Shown: positions 1 to 7,820 of the stretch, piece by piece
How the letters are laid out: every line of letters starts with the position of its first letter
How positions within the stretch are numbered: the first letter of the stretch is position 1
NCBI RefSeq assembly: GCF_044792555.1
Contig: NZ_CP126238.1
Coordinates: 2,294,001-2,358,000 of the forward strand
DNA from: Alicycliphilus denitrificans_A
GTDB taxonomy: Bacteria > Pseudomonadota > Gammaproteobacteria > Burkholderiales > Burkholderiaceae_C
Direction: 5' to 3'
Length of the DNA: 64,000 nucleotides
Program-made: the position numbers and the translations under genes
The notes under the pieces: model-generated
The model's input: only the letters and a program-made list of their open reading frames with translations
Databases searched by the model: none
Told to the model about the DNA's origin: nothing

Positions 1-1
1 G

Positions 2-820
2 CTCGAAGCCCATGGCACGACGTGGGATCTTGCAACTGTCGATCAACTCAGGGGCTATTTCCTCCAAGTCCAAGACTCCCTCAGCGTTGCATCTTTACGA
101 AGCAAACAATGGGCATTGATGAGACTCTACAGTTGGGCCCGGCAAGAGGGCCACGCAGAGATTGACGCAGAAAAAGCTTTCATTCCAACTCGGGCACCTT
201 CGAGGCCAACAGCCAATACCCTTGCCTTACACCAAGTTTTGCGATTACTGGAACAGCCTGATACTGGAACGCCAGATGGAATACGTGACAGGGCAATCTT
301 GGAACTGCTATACAGCACGGGACTGCGATCTGCCGAGCTTCTGGGCCTGGACCAGCACCAGGTATCGCAAGGCGCGTGCGTGCGCGTTATGGGCAAGGGC
401 CTGAAAGAGCGGTTGGTCATTCTTGGGGAACATGCCTTGCATTGGATTGCACAATACAAAGATATGCGCAAATTTCTGCTGCAATCTGGCGGGCATTTGC
501 TCAGCTCTACTGAGCGACTTTTCGTCTCCAGTAACAAGTACCCCGATTATCGATATCACCAACTGCGTAGGATGGTTTGGCGATACGCGCAGAAGTCCGG
601 GCTGCAACTGACACCTCATACGCTGAGGCACACATTCGCAACACACATGTACCAGGGAAAAGCTCCTTTGAAGACCATCCAGTTGCTAATGGGCCATGAG
701 CACCTGGAAACTACGACCATCTATGTGTCGCGCCACAATATGGATGACAAAGCGCTGCATCGACGTCACCACCCCCGGGAGCTTGACTACCGCAGGTTCG
801 TGCGCTGGGCCAATCACTGA
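2..820 (+). CDS. Tyrosine recombinase (XerC/D-like integrase), 5'-truncated by the window edge
   Basis: The reading frame is open from base 2, so the true start lies outside the window; 272 residues are visible. The first ~60 residues look like the helical SAM-like core-binding domain. The catalytic domain follows, with the first Arg in GLRSAELLGL, the HTLRHTFATH box, LLMGHEHLETTT and the Tyr nucleophile in TTIYVS. All expected R-H-R-(H/W)-Y positions are present, so the visible part looks functional. The family cuts and rejoins DNA through a 3'-phosphotyrosine link, for integration, excision or dimer resolution. Its place at the border of accessory DNA suggests an island or phage integrase, but whether it serves the conjugative element downstream cannot be told. 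An internal TTG/ATG at 116-121 is not the real start. Confidence 0.85.
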   Translation, partial: LEAHGTTWDLATVDQLRGYFLQVQDSLSVASLRSKQWALMRLYSWARQEGHAEIDAEKAFIPTRAPSRPTANTLALHQVLRLLEQPDTGTPDGIRDRAILELLYSTGLRSAELLGLDQHQVSQGACVRVMGKGLKERLVILGEHALHWIAQYKDMRKFLLQSGGHLLSSTERLFVSSNKYPDYRYHQLRRMVWRYAQKSGLQLTPHTLRHTFATHMYQGKAPLKTIQLLMGHEHLETTTIYVSRHNMDDKALHRRHHPRELDYRRFVRWANH

Positions 821-1112
821 GCTCCAAAGGCCTCCTGGCATTCACCACAGATGAGCTTGAGACCGGGCTTACCCCAGACACTGGCCGCCGCAGCTGTACT
901 TGACGCGATTGGACCTGTTTGCCGTCGCAACGACCACCATCGCCCCATCATCTCCTGCACCCGGTGCTGCTGCGTATTCCGGTTGAACTGACCACCTGTG
1001 CCGGTTACGGTTGACCGCCTCGCTGGCGCTGACCGACAGAGTTCGGCCAAGAGCGGTCCGACGGATTTTTGCGAAAAAAGACCGCTCTGGAGTTCTTCGG
1101 GACTTCAATGGG
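821..1112. other. Non-coding gap with a possible IS21-family end relic
   Basis: No convincing gene. Two similar units, ccggttgaactgaccacc near 979 and ccggttacggttgaccgcc near 1000, resemble the repeated terminal motifs of IS21-family elements, from memory of that family. Neither istA nor istB is present, so at most this is a relic. Confidence 0.3.
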
Positions 1113-1664
1113 CTAAAACGCTAGCGACGCGTTGATGCCGCGTTTCGCAGAAGGAAACGGCCGACGGTAAATGTTTTGGTACAGAAAATTCAAGCAAGCG
1201 ACGATCGCTGCAAGTGCTTTTTCAACCGCATCAATGTCAATAGGCACATTTGACTTTGGGTGCACGAGCCGGTTCCTCAAGTCGATTCCATCTTTCAGAT
1301 CACTCCACCAAGGTTCCTTCGTCCAAACCGGTATCGGTGGACTCGAAAAAGTTGCGAGCAAGAATGACAGGCGATCTTCAAACCGATACATTTTCAATCT
1401 ATTTGCGAGTTTGAATTCCCCCTTCTCCAGGCTGTAGTCCTTCTCTAGAAGGATTGATTTCGCTAGAACATCTAAGCCGGAGCGAAGAGCCATTTCGTCG
1501 GCGACTGCATTTACGTGAGCTTCGAGTGAGCTAAACGCAAGGAGGATGGCGGCGTGGAGGAATGCAACTCGACCCTCAGATGCAGCAGACGGCTGCAAGG
1601 ACTTCTCAAAGAATCGGCGCGCTTCTTCCAACAGCAAAGTTGCCTGTGCATCGCTATCGTTCAT
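1113..1664 (-). CDS. HEPN-domain protein, putative RNase effector
   Basis: 183 aa, mostly helical. Residues 130-135 read RNRLVH, the Rx4-6H motif with a polar residue directly after the Arg, which marks catalytically competent HEPN domains (metal-independent RNases found in toxins and defence proteins). The surrounding sequence (SSLEAHVNAVADEM near 46-59; DLKDGIDLRNRLVHPK) fits the two-helix core. The ATG overlaps the stop of the upstream DGQHR gene by 4 nt (1661-1664), so the two are translationally coupled. The motif is seen directly; RNase activity and a toxin or defence role are inferred. No secretion signal or membrane segment is visible. Confidence 0.7.
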   Translation of the reverse strand: MNDSDAQATLLLEEARRFFEKSLQPSAASEGRVAFLHAAILLAFSSLEAHVNAVADEMALRSGLDVLAKSILLEKDYSLEKGEFKLANRLKMYRFEDRLSFLLATFSSPPIPVWTKEPWWSDLKDGIDLRNRLVHPKSNVPIDIDAVEKALAAIVACLNFLYQNIYRRPFPSAKRGINASLAF

Positions 1665-2920
1665 ACCCCTGCCTTCTGCTGGGCTCGAATGACCTCAAGC
1701 TGCGCTTCCTTTGCGTGATACTTCTTGATCGCAATGTCCACGAGGTTGGGAGATATTCCGCCTCCCTTTTCGGCTTGTGCGAAGAAGAGCTCGGCAAGCC
1801 TACCTCGCTCCTTTGCATCGGTCCGATAGCCGAGGCCCCGATAGTTCTCTGAGTCACTTTTGTGTCGTCCCTTGGCTAACGCAGCAGCGTTTAAGGGGTC
1901 CTTCCCGGATTGGTCCTTAAGTGCGTAATGCTTGGCTAACCTAGCATCATTCGCTCTCAAGACTCCAGCAGTGAACGCCCACGCACTAAGCACCGCAGTA
2001 TTTAGCGATTTCTCTGCGAAGTCGCTATTCATGCGCTTCTTACCTGGTTGCGGTGCGAATGCATTCCGTTGGGCGGCAATTAAAAGCGCATATGCCTTCC
2101 CGGCATCTCTGAGTTCAGAGTCGGACCAAAGATTGGGGTTACTCGCCTTCAGCGCCTCCCAATCTGAGTCCGTCTCCCCGGACTTGCAGATGACCGGAGT
2201 GGTCTCAGAACGGTCAAACACTTCGCTCGAGAGCTTTCGCCCCTTGAAATAGTTGACGATGAACGTGCGTGCGGCACGTACCGTTACCGGACTAGCGCGA
2301 TTTCTCTTGTCTGCAAAATCTTGGCCTCCCGCTAACAGTCCGACGTCTTGGCACCACTGGCGTAACTGAGGGCCAGCTAGCGTTTCCTGCATCCGATCGA
2401 AGAGATCGGTGGATACTGCGATGTTCGTATTCGATATCAGCTGAACATCGATGCGCTGTTCATTGTTCAGCGCAAAATACACCTTGAGTCCGTGCCATTC
2501 ATCGATGTTCGTCGCAAGCGCTCCGGAAATTGCGGTGAACCGGTGTTGCCCACCGACGATCTTGATCGGATGACTTGAGTCGAATGAACGAGAAAACTCG
2601 CACACTATGTTGCTGAAGGATCTTCGTTGATTGGCATCATCCTTCATCTGCTCAAACGCCACGTGATCCTCTACAATTTCTCGATTGGCCCGGTACTCCG
2701 CTTGTTCTTCTGGGTCTAGCGGAACATCGGCGGTGCCCAGGGAAATGAGTTTCGCGGCGCGAATGTGGCACTCGGTGAAGATCGCGCCTGTGCGGTAGTC
2801 CCGCAGAATCACAAGCTCGTGCCCCTCAAGAGGTTTGCTCGCGGTTGTGAAGTCTTTGATCAGTGCCAACTCATCAGAGCCGAGTTTCTGGCCAGTGTGG
2901 TTCTTAACTGTAGCGCTCAT
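1661..2920 (-). CDS. DGQHR/DndB-like (ParB-fold) domain protein
   Basis: 419 aa from the ATG at 2920. The frame stays open to another ATG at 2953 (MLWDRLPKDPS...), and neither start has a strong ribosome-binding site. Residues 123-127 read GGQHR, the signature of the DGQHR family that includes DndB of DNA phosphorothioation systems and resembles the ParB nucleotide-binding core. Residues 145-165 (LKVYFALNNEQRIDVQLIS) continue the conserved part. No DndA, C, D or E genes are near, so this is not a standard dnd locus. It is the first gene of a two-gene operon with the HEPN protein and may regulate or restrain it, or supply a trigger. The exact biochemical role is unknown. Confidence 0.65.
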   Translation of the reverse strand: MSATVKNHTGQKLGSDELALIKDFTTASKPLEGHELVILRDYRTGAIFTECHIRAAKLISLGTADVPLDPEEQAEYRANREIVEDHVAFEQMKDDANQRRSFSNIVCEFSRSFDSSHPIKIVGGQHRFTAISGALATNIDEWHGLKVYFALNNEQRIDVQLISNTNIAVSTDLFDRMQETLAGPQLRQWCQDVGLLAGGQDFADKRNRASPVTVRAARTFIVNYFKGRKLSSEVFDRSETTPVICKSGETDSDWEALKASNPNLWSDSELRDAGKAYALLIAAQRNAFAPQPGKKRMNSDFAEKSLNTAVLSAWAFTAGVLRANDARLAKHYALKDQSGKDPLNAAALAKGRHKSDSENYRGLGYRTDAKERGRLAELFFAQAEKGGGISPNLVDIAIKKYHAKEAQLEVIRAQQKAGV

Positions 2921-2953
2921 ACTTGGGTCTTTAGGTAATCTGTCCCAAAGCAT

Positions 2954-3406
2954 AGACTACTTCAAGAGCACTTCTCGGCCGCGGTGTGAATCGCAGGAAA
3001 GGCTGCTCCATTTTTCTACTGAGCCGGATAGCTGCAATCGGTTGCAAAGCATTTGCTGCGCCGCACGAAATGACCGTCTGCAATGGGTCGGTTGCTGCCG
3101 GTGGTCGGGTCAAGTACACCGGTCAACTGCGAACGGATTGCTGGTTAACGATGACCAGCGCCCGCAGCTGCAGCAGCCACTTGGCCAATTGGCCGCACGA
3201 CCTCGGCCAGGGTGGGCACGGCCGACATGGGCGGCTGGGTGCCTGTCTTCAAATATCCAGTTTGCATTCATCGTTTTGCCTTCGGTTGACGGGGAAGCTC
3301 CCGTTCCGAGCACCGTAGCGTCACGACAGGCGCGGAAGCGCTGAAATTGTCTTGCGGGTAGGCTCTTTTGACTTGCGCTTTTTAGCCTGGCTCTTTTAAA
3401 TTGCTA
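2954..3406. other. Gene-free intergenic region
   Basis: No open frame here has gene-like composition or a recognised protein. The stretch near 3060-3125 contains short degenerate repeats (cggttgctgccggtggtcggg) of a kind common between Burkholderiales genes. It probably holds the promoter of the DGQHR-HEPN operon, but no clear -35/-10 pair was found. Confidence 0.4.
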
Positions 3407-3435
3407 TTGCTTAAATGACCCATGTTGTTTAGGAT
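3407..3435 (+). promoter_or_regulatory. Sigma-70-type promoter for the recombinase pair
   Basis: TTGCTT at 3407-3412, a 17-bp spacer and TAGGAT at 3430-3435. It lies about 35 bp upstream of the AAGGAG ribosome-binding site and ATG of the small protein at 3471. The hexamers and spacing are near consensus; no transcript data are available. Confidence 0.5.
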
Positions 3436-3470
3436 TGGCTTACAGGGAAATACGCAAAGGAGCCAGCACC

Positions 3471-3740
3471 ATGTATTTGAAATTGACCCTACACCAGTCC
3501 TACGAGCTGAACGATGCAGTGCATGAAGTGCTTCAGCGCATGCTGCGCGACGGCCTGGACAATGCCGAGTTGCGCGTAAACGCCCTGGCTGAGCTATGGG
3601 GCGCTTACAAGGCTTTGCATCTGGCCATGCTGGGCAGCGATGCCACCTATGCAATCCAGCAGCTGGAGCCGCAGATCCTGGCGGCACTGGCCAATCCAAA
3701 GCGGCGTACCGCGAAGCCTGGAGACGGTGATGAGGGGTAA
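3471..3740 (+). CDS. Small helical protein encoded upstream of a serine recombinase
   Basis: 89 aa starting MYLKLTLHQSYELNDAVHEV. The ATG at 3471 is chosen because it follows AAGGAG at a good distance; the longer frame to 3435 has no such site. The protein looks all-helical, with no membrane segment or signal. Its stop lies inside the recombinase gene (11-nt overlap), so the two are co-translated. Small proteins of this kind accompany resolvases on Burkholderiales plasmids and transposons, which suggests a partner or regulator of recombination. No function is recognised. Confidence 0.7.
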   Translation: MYLKLTLHQSYELNDAVHEVLQRMLRDGLDNAELRVNALAELWGAYKALHLAMLGSDATYAIQQLEPQILAALANPKRRTAKPGDGDEG

Positions 3741-4506
3741 GGCGGGCCTTGGCTCACAACTTGCGGCCATTGCCCGCGAGGCGGGCGGGCTGACCGATGA
3801 AGAACATGCCATACATGAGAGCGTGCGGGACAAGACGCCCGCCGAACCAATCAGCTTTGCCCTCTCCCCTGCCCTCAAGGTCGCCCGCATCTACATGCGG
3901 GTCAGCACCGAGGCGCAGGATTTGAAGCGTCAGGAAGGCATTGCACAGGCCGCCAGGACGGCCGGGTATTACGTCGCCGGCATCTACGGCGAGAAGGCTT
4001 CGGGCGCACGCGCTGACCGGCCCGAGCTGCTGCGCATGATCGCGGATCTGCAGCCTGGCGAGGCGGTGATTGCCGAGCGGATCGACCGCATCAGCCGCCT
4101 TCCCTTGCCCGAGGCCGAGCGCCTGATCGCCTCGATCCGAGACAAGGGCGCGCGGCTTGCGGTGCCTGGCGTGGTGGATCTGTCGGAGCTGGCCGGCGAG
4201 TCCAGCGGCGTGGCCAAGATCGTGCAGGATTCGCTGCAGGACATGTTGCTCAAGCTGGCCCTGCAGATGGCGCGTGATGAGTACGAAGACCGGCGCGAGC
4301 GCCAGCGCCAGGGCATCGACCTGGCGAAAGCTGCCGGCAAGTACCAGGGGCGCCGAGCCGATCCGAAGCTGCACGCCCGCATCATCGCCTTGCGCAAGAG
4401 CGGTCACAGCATCGCTGAGACAGCCAGGCTGGCCGTGTGCAGCGTGGCCCAGGTCAAACGGATATGGGCCCGCCGTGACGCAGGCGAAAAATTGACCGTA
4501 CCTTAA
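3730..4506 (+). CDS. Serine recombinase (resolvase/invertase family)
   Basis: 258 aa. After a ~50-residue N-terminal extension comes VARIYMRVST, with the catalytic Ser at about residue 59, then the RP(E)LLRMI and ERIDRISRLPL regions of the resolvase catalytic domain and a long helix. A C-terminal helix-turn-helix (ALRKSGHSIAETARLAVCS, about residues 215-245) fits DNA binding. It performs site-specific recombination through a 5'-phosphoserine intermediate, for example resolving replicon dimers or transposon cointegrates. It overlaps the 89-aa gene by 11 nt. The extension before the catalytic domain is longer than in Tn3 or gamma-delta resolvases. A Tn3-like transposon origin is possible, but no tnpA is nearby. 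Confidence 0.85.
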   Translation: MRGKAGLGSQLAAIAREAGGLTDEEHAIHESVRDKTPAEPISFALSPALKVARIYMRVSTEAQDLKRQEGIAQAARTAGYYVAGIYGEKASGARADRPELLRMIADLQPGEAVIAERIDRISRLPLPEAERLIASIRDKGARLAVPGVVDLSELAGESSGVAKIVQDSLQDMLLKLALQMARDEYEDRRERQRQGIDLAKAAGKYQGRRADPKLHARIIALRKSGHSIAETARLAVCSVAQVKRIWARRDAGEKLTVP

Positions 4507-4548
4507 AGCCTGTTCAAAGTCTCCCTGAGGGCGTGAGAAGCTCGGGGA

Positions 4549-4719
4549 GTGAGAAAGAACTATCCGAGCGACATCAGTCGCGAACAATTTGAGACCATCA
4601 AGCCACTGTTGGAAAGCGCGCGCAGGAAAACTGCGCCGCGCAGGGTGGATTTGTACGAGGTGTTCTGTGCAGTGCTGTACCTGCTCAGAAGCGGTTGCCA
4701 GTGGCGCGCGTGGGAGTAG
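4549..4719 (+). pseudogene. IS5-family transposase N-terminal fragment
   Basis: A GTG-initiated frame starting VRKNYPSDISREQFETIKPL and containing VDLYEVFCAVLYLLRSGCQW. This is the N-terminal DUF4096-like region of IS5-type transposases. A TAG ends it after 56 codons, and no DDE catalytic domain follows. Just upstream, cctgttcaaagtctccctg near 4508 looks like the matching IS terminal repeat. Only the left end of the element is left. Confidence 0.7.
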
Positions 4720-4926
4720 TGCGCAGGGTCGCAGCAAGTGCAGAGGCTTGGATCATCTTTGTATTGTGCAATACAGAAACAATCCTGTAACACAGGACTT
4801 TGGGCAGCGGACGATTGCAAGTTCAAACACAAGACATTTGCACTGTGCATACATACATGTAATACAAAGGTGTCTCATGCTTTCCGAGCAACTTTGAGGG
4901 CGTTACAGAAAACAGAAAAAACTTAC
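4720..4926. other. Non-coding stretch downstream of the IS stub
   Basis: AT-richer than its surroundings, with no gene-like frame. It separates the IS5 stub from the palindrome at 4927 and the copper island, and probably consists of rearranged mobile-element debris. Confidence 0.35.
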
Positions 4927-4994
4927 GCTAAGGAAGGTCTGCAAAACCCCGCCCGTCAGCCCTGACGAACGGGGTTTTGCAGACCTTCCTTAGC
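4927..4994. repeat. 68-bp nearly perfect palindrome with 25-bp arms
   Basis: The arms 4927-4951 and 4970-4994 are exact reverse complements, and the inner bases 4954-4959 pair with 4962-4967. Only two base pairs mismatch and the loop is two bases. The right arm starts cggggttttgcagacc. The GGGG start and the TTACGCTAAG context on the other side are reminiscent of Tn3-family terminal repeats facing each other. It could also end transcription of the minus-strand gene at 5076-5429. Confidence 0.8.
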
Positions 4995-5075
4995 AAATCG
5001 CCGCGTCTGTACGCGGCGATGGAGTGTCATGCAAGACTTGGGACGCCCGGCGATATCGTCGGGCTGGTTGTTCGA

Positions 5076-5429
5076 TCAGCCGGCCGAGTACAGCAGCCGC
5101 CGTGCCTCGTGTTGCGCGGCGGTCTCATTGCGCATTTCGTTGATCACCTGCTGGCGGGTCTTGCTCGACGTCGCTGGTGCTGCTTCTGCACCCCGCGGGA
5201 AATTGCTTTCGCCATAAGACAAACGGCCTTGTCGCATCGCGGCTTCGGTTTCCGCCCTGACTTGCTCGCGGGTCTTGTCACTCTTGAAGTGTTCGGGATG
5301 AACGACCACGCCAGCTTCGTTGTTGGCGGGATGCCAGTATTCCGCCGATGCCATGCCCGGCAGACCGAGGGCCGCCACGGCGGCAACGCTTGCGAACACG
5401 GCGGAGAGGGAGAGGCGACGTTGAGTCAT
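5076..5429 (-). CDS. DUF4148-family secreted protein
   Basis: 117 aa with a Sec signal peptide (MTQRRLSLSAVFASVAAVAALG..., predicted cleavage after MASA near residue 29). The mature part has short repeats of the type KTREQVRAETEAAMRQG and KTRQQVINEMRNE, typical of DUF4148 proteins common in Burkholderiales. The ATG at 5429 follows AAGGATAT. It lies just downstream of the sensor kinase gene on the same strand, so metal-dependent expression is possible. It is predicted to be periplasmic; molecular function unknown. Confidence 0.8.
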   Translation of the reverse strand: MTQRRLSLSAVFASVAAVAALGLPGMASAEYWHPANNEAGVVVHPEHFKSDKTREQVRAETEAAMRQGRLSYGESNFPRGAEAAPATSSKTRQQVINEMRNETAAQHEARRLLYSAG

Positions 5430-5539
5430 GATCAATATCCTTTTTGGAGTCTCTGAGGTTTGCATCTCCGACGCTTGGGTGCAGCGCTGAGGAGATGTGC
5501 TCATGGTAGAAACCCCTACCCAACAAAACCTAGACAGCC

Positions 5540-5560
5540 GGATGACATTTCCGACAGCTT
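5540..5560 (-). promoter_or_regulatory. Weak CopR-box-like site upstream of the DUF4148 gene
   Basis: ggatgacatttccgacagc contains a TGACA half-site and a degenerate partner. It sits about 110 bp upstream of the DUF4148 start. It is a partial match to the CopR/CusR-type recognition sequence as recalled, so this is weak evidence. Confidence 0.25.
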
Positions 5561-5575
5561 TCGTCGTGGTCGGAG

Positions 5576-6979
5576 TCATGCTTGGGCTGCGCGATGCGGA
5601 AACACCAGCGCAAAGCATGTACGCCCGTTGGATGATGTGACGGTGACACGGCCGCCGTGGGCTTCGGCGATGGCACGGGTGATGGCCAGGCCCAGCCCGC
5701 TGCCCTCGGCATCGGGATGCGCCCTGGCGGGATCGGCCCGGTAGAAGCGGTCGAACAGCCGTGGCAGCATCTTGGGGTCGATGTCGGAGCCCGTGTTTTC
5801 CACAGACACCACCGTGGATTGCGCGGTGCCCGCTATATGGATCATGATGGTGCCGGCTTCGGGCGTGTGGCGCAGTGCGTTGGACAGCAGATTGCTGAGG
5901 GCGCGACGAAACATCAGGCGGTCGCCTTGGACCTCGCCATCGCCTTCCAGCCGCAGGCGGATGCGTTTTTCCTCGGCCACCGCCTCATAGAAATCCAGCA
6001 GCGCCAGTGCGTCCTGGCGGGCGGAAAACCGCTCCTTGTGCGGCAGGTCCACGCCGCGTTCGGTCTTGGCCAGGAACAGCATGTCGGACACCATGCGCGC
6101 CAGCCGCTCGAATTCCTCGGCGTTCGAGGCCAGGATGTCGCGGTAGGTGCCGGCATCGCGCCGAGCGGCCAGGGCCACCTGTGTCTGCGTCAGAAGATTG
6201 CTGATAGGGGTGCGCAGTTCGTGCGCCAGGTCCGACGCAAAGTCGGTCAGGCGCTGGAAGTCCTCCTGCAGGCGGTCCAGCATGCGGTTCAACTCTTGCG
6301 CCAGGTCGGCCATTTCCACCGGCACGGCCTGCACGGGCATGCGCTCGCTCAGCCTCTGGCTGGTGACCGCGGCCGCGCGGGATCGCATCTCGCGCAGCGG
6401 GGCCAGCCCCTGGCGCGCAGCGAGCCAGGACAGGAAGCCGCACACGACGATGGCAGCGGCCACATAAATGGCCAGATCGCGCCGAAGGTCCCGCAGAAAC
6501 TGTGCGTGATGATCCGTATCGGTCGCGATGAGTACGCGCAATGTCGTTTGTGAGTAGGCAGGCGTGGCCTCGAAACGCCAGGTGTGATAAATGCTGCCGC
6601 CGTGCCTCCAGGTGCCGAACGGTTCCTTTTCCATCGCAGGCCCTGCCGACGCGCTGTGCGCATCCGGGGCGAAGCCCTGTGATTGGAAGATGAGCTCTCC
6701 CTGCGTATCCGTGACCCGGGCATAGAGGCCATGGTGGTAGCCCAGGGCCTCGCCCAGGCGCCAACGTGCATCCTCCGCCGAATGGGCGTTGCGCAAGATC
6801 TCTTCGATCAGGTGCTGCTTGTCCTGCAGGGCGATGCGATCGAGCGCCACGAAATGCTGCCCAGTTGCGACCAAGAACATGATGCCCAGGCCGAGCACGA
6901 CCGCTGCGGCCACCACGGTGAAGAAAAGGGTCAGGCGCCGGGTCAGCGGGAGCCTGCCCCAACGGGCGCGCGACGGCAC
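5576..6979 (-). CDS. copS: Heavy-metal sensor histidine kinase (CopS/CusS type)
   Basis: 467 aa from a GTG that immediately follows the response regulator stop, with zero spacing. Transmembrane helices lie at about 15-37 and 170-188 and flank a ~130-residue periplasmic sensor domain with several His residues. A HAMP linker follows, then the H-box LAHELRTPISN with phospho-acceptor His253, an N-box region, and the G-box GSGLGLAITRAIAEAHGG. This is the architecture of the CusS/CopS/IrlS heavy-metal kinases that sense periplasmic Cu(I)/Ag(I) and phosphorylate the partner regulator. Copper as the signal is inferred from the adjacent copper resistance genes. Confidence 0.92.
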   Translation of the reverse strand: MPSRARWGRLPLTRRLTLFFTVVAAAVVLGLGIMFLVATGQHFVALDRIALQDKQHLIEEILRNAHSAEDARWRLGEALGYHHGLYARVTDTQGELIFQSQGFAPDAHSASAGPAMEKEPFGTWRHGGSIYHTWRFEATPAYSQTTLRVLIATDTDHHAQFLRDLRRDLAIYVAAAIVVCGFLSWLAARQGLAPLREMRSRAAAVTSQRLSERMPVQAVPVEMADLAQELNRMLDRLQEDFQRLTDFASDLAHELRTPISNLLTQTQVALAARRDAGTYRDILASNAEEFERLARMVSDMLFLAKTERGVDLPHKERFSARQDALALLDFYEAVAEEKRIRLRLEGDGEVQGDRLMFRRALSNLLSNALRHTPEAGTIMIHIAGTAQSTVVSVENTGSDIDPKMLPRLFDRFYRADPARAHPDAEGSGLGLAITRAIAEAHGGRVTVTSSNGRTCFALVFPHRAAQA

Positions 6980-7663
6980 TCAGGGCTCCTCTGGCACATC
7001 CAGTACATAGCCCATGCCGCGTACGGTCTGGATGAGCTTGACTGGATGGCCTTCATCGATCTTCATGCGCAGGCGGCGCATGGCGACCTCGATGACGTTG
7101 GTGTCGCTGTCGAAGTTCATGTCCCACACTTGCGATGCGATGAGCGAGCGCGGTAGTACCTCGCCATGGCGGCGCATCAGCAGCTCCAGCAGGCCGAACT
7201 CCTTGGCCGTCAGGTCCACGCGCCGGCCATTGCGGGACACCCTGCGGCGCAGCAGATCGAGCTCCAGATCGGCCACGCGCAGTGTGCTGCCTTCGCCGCC
7301 GGCATGGCCGCGCCGCAGGATGATGCGCACCCTGGCCAGCAGCTCGGCAAACGAGAACGGCTTGACGAGGTAGTCGTCGGCCCCCAGCTCCAGGCCCTTG
7401 ACCCGATCCTCCACCTGATCGCGGGCAGTCAGGAACAGTACGGGCATTTCCAGGCCCCGATCGCGCAGGGACTGCAGCACCTGCCAGCCGTTCAGGCCCG
7501 GCAGCATGACGTCCAGGATCACCAGGTCGTACTGGCCGTGGATGGCCATGTGCAGTCCATCCGCACCATCGGGCACCAGGTCACAGCTATAGCCCGCCTC
7601 GCTCAACCCCTGGCGCAGGTAGGCCCCGGTCTTGGGTTCGTCCTCAACGATCAATATCTTCAC
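6980..7663 (-). CDS. copR: OmpR/PhoB-family heavy-metal response regulator (CopR/CusR type)
   Basis: 227 aa. The receiver domain has the acidic pair in VEDEP, phospho-acceptor Asp51 (LVILDVMLPG), the conserved Thr in LFLTARD and Lys in DDYLVKPFSF. The C-terminal winged helix reads GRRVDLTAKEFGLLELLMRRHGE and ends IQTVRGMGYVLD. The start is a GTG at 7663 behind AAGGAGG, six bases away. It is transcribed away from the efflux and oxidase genes and is expected to act on the 7664-7820 intergenic region. A CopR-like box is visible there. Confidence 0.92.
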   Translation of the reverse strand: MKILIVEDEPKTGAYLRQGLSEAGYSCDLVPDGADGLHMAIHGQYDLVILDVMLPGLNGWQVLQSLRDRGLEMPVLFLTARDQVEDRVKGLELGADDYLVKPFSFAELLARVRIILRRGHAGGEGSTLRVADLELDLLRRRVSRNGRRVDLTAKEFGLLELLMRRHGEVLPRSLIASQVWDMNFDSDTNVIEVAMRRLRMKIDEGHPVKLIQTVRGMGYVLDVPEEP

Positions 7664-7724
7664 GTGCGCCCTCCTTCGGTGTGCTGCTACGCGAGTGTGC
7701 CGAGCTTGAGGTCGCCTGGCATGG

Positions 7725-7742
7725 AGATAACAAAAATGTAAT
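7725..7742. promoter_or_regulatory. CopR/CusR-box-like inverted repeat
   Basis: GATAACA AAAA TGTAATC: 7-bp arms with one mismatch and a 4-bp spacer, in the divergent region between the regulator gene and the plus-strand copper operon. It closely resembles the TGACAnnnnTGTAAT-type sites bound by CopR/CusR regulators in proteobacteria (from memory). It is well placed to control the gene at 7821 and autoregulate copRS. Confidence 0.5.
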
Positions 7743-7820
7743 CTTCAGAACACCTGGATGAAAGCATGGGCCTTCCAGAATCTCCCCATCGTGAAACTTG
7801 AGACTCATCAAGAGGAGATC

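Noticed and set aside
1113..2953. A dnd phosphorothioation locus
   Set aside because: Only the DndB-like DGQHR protein is present; no cysteine desulfurase, DndC, DndD or DndE genes are adjacent.
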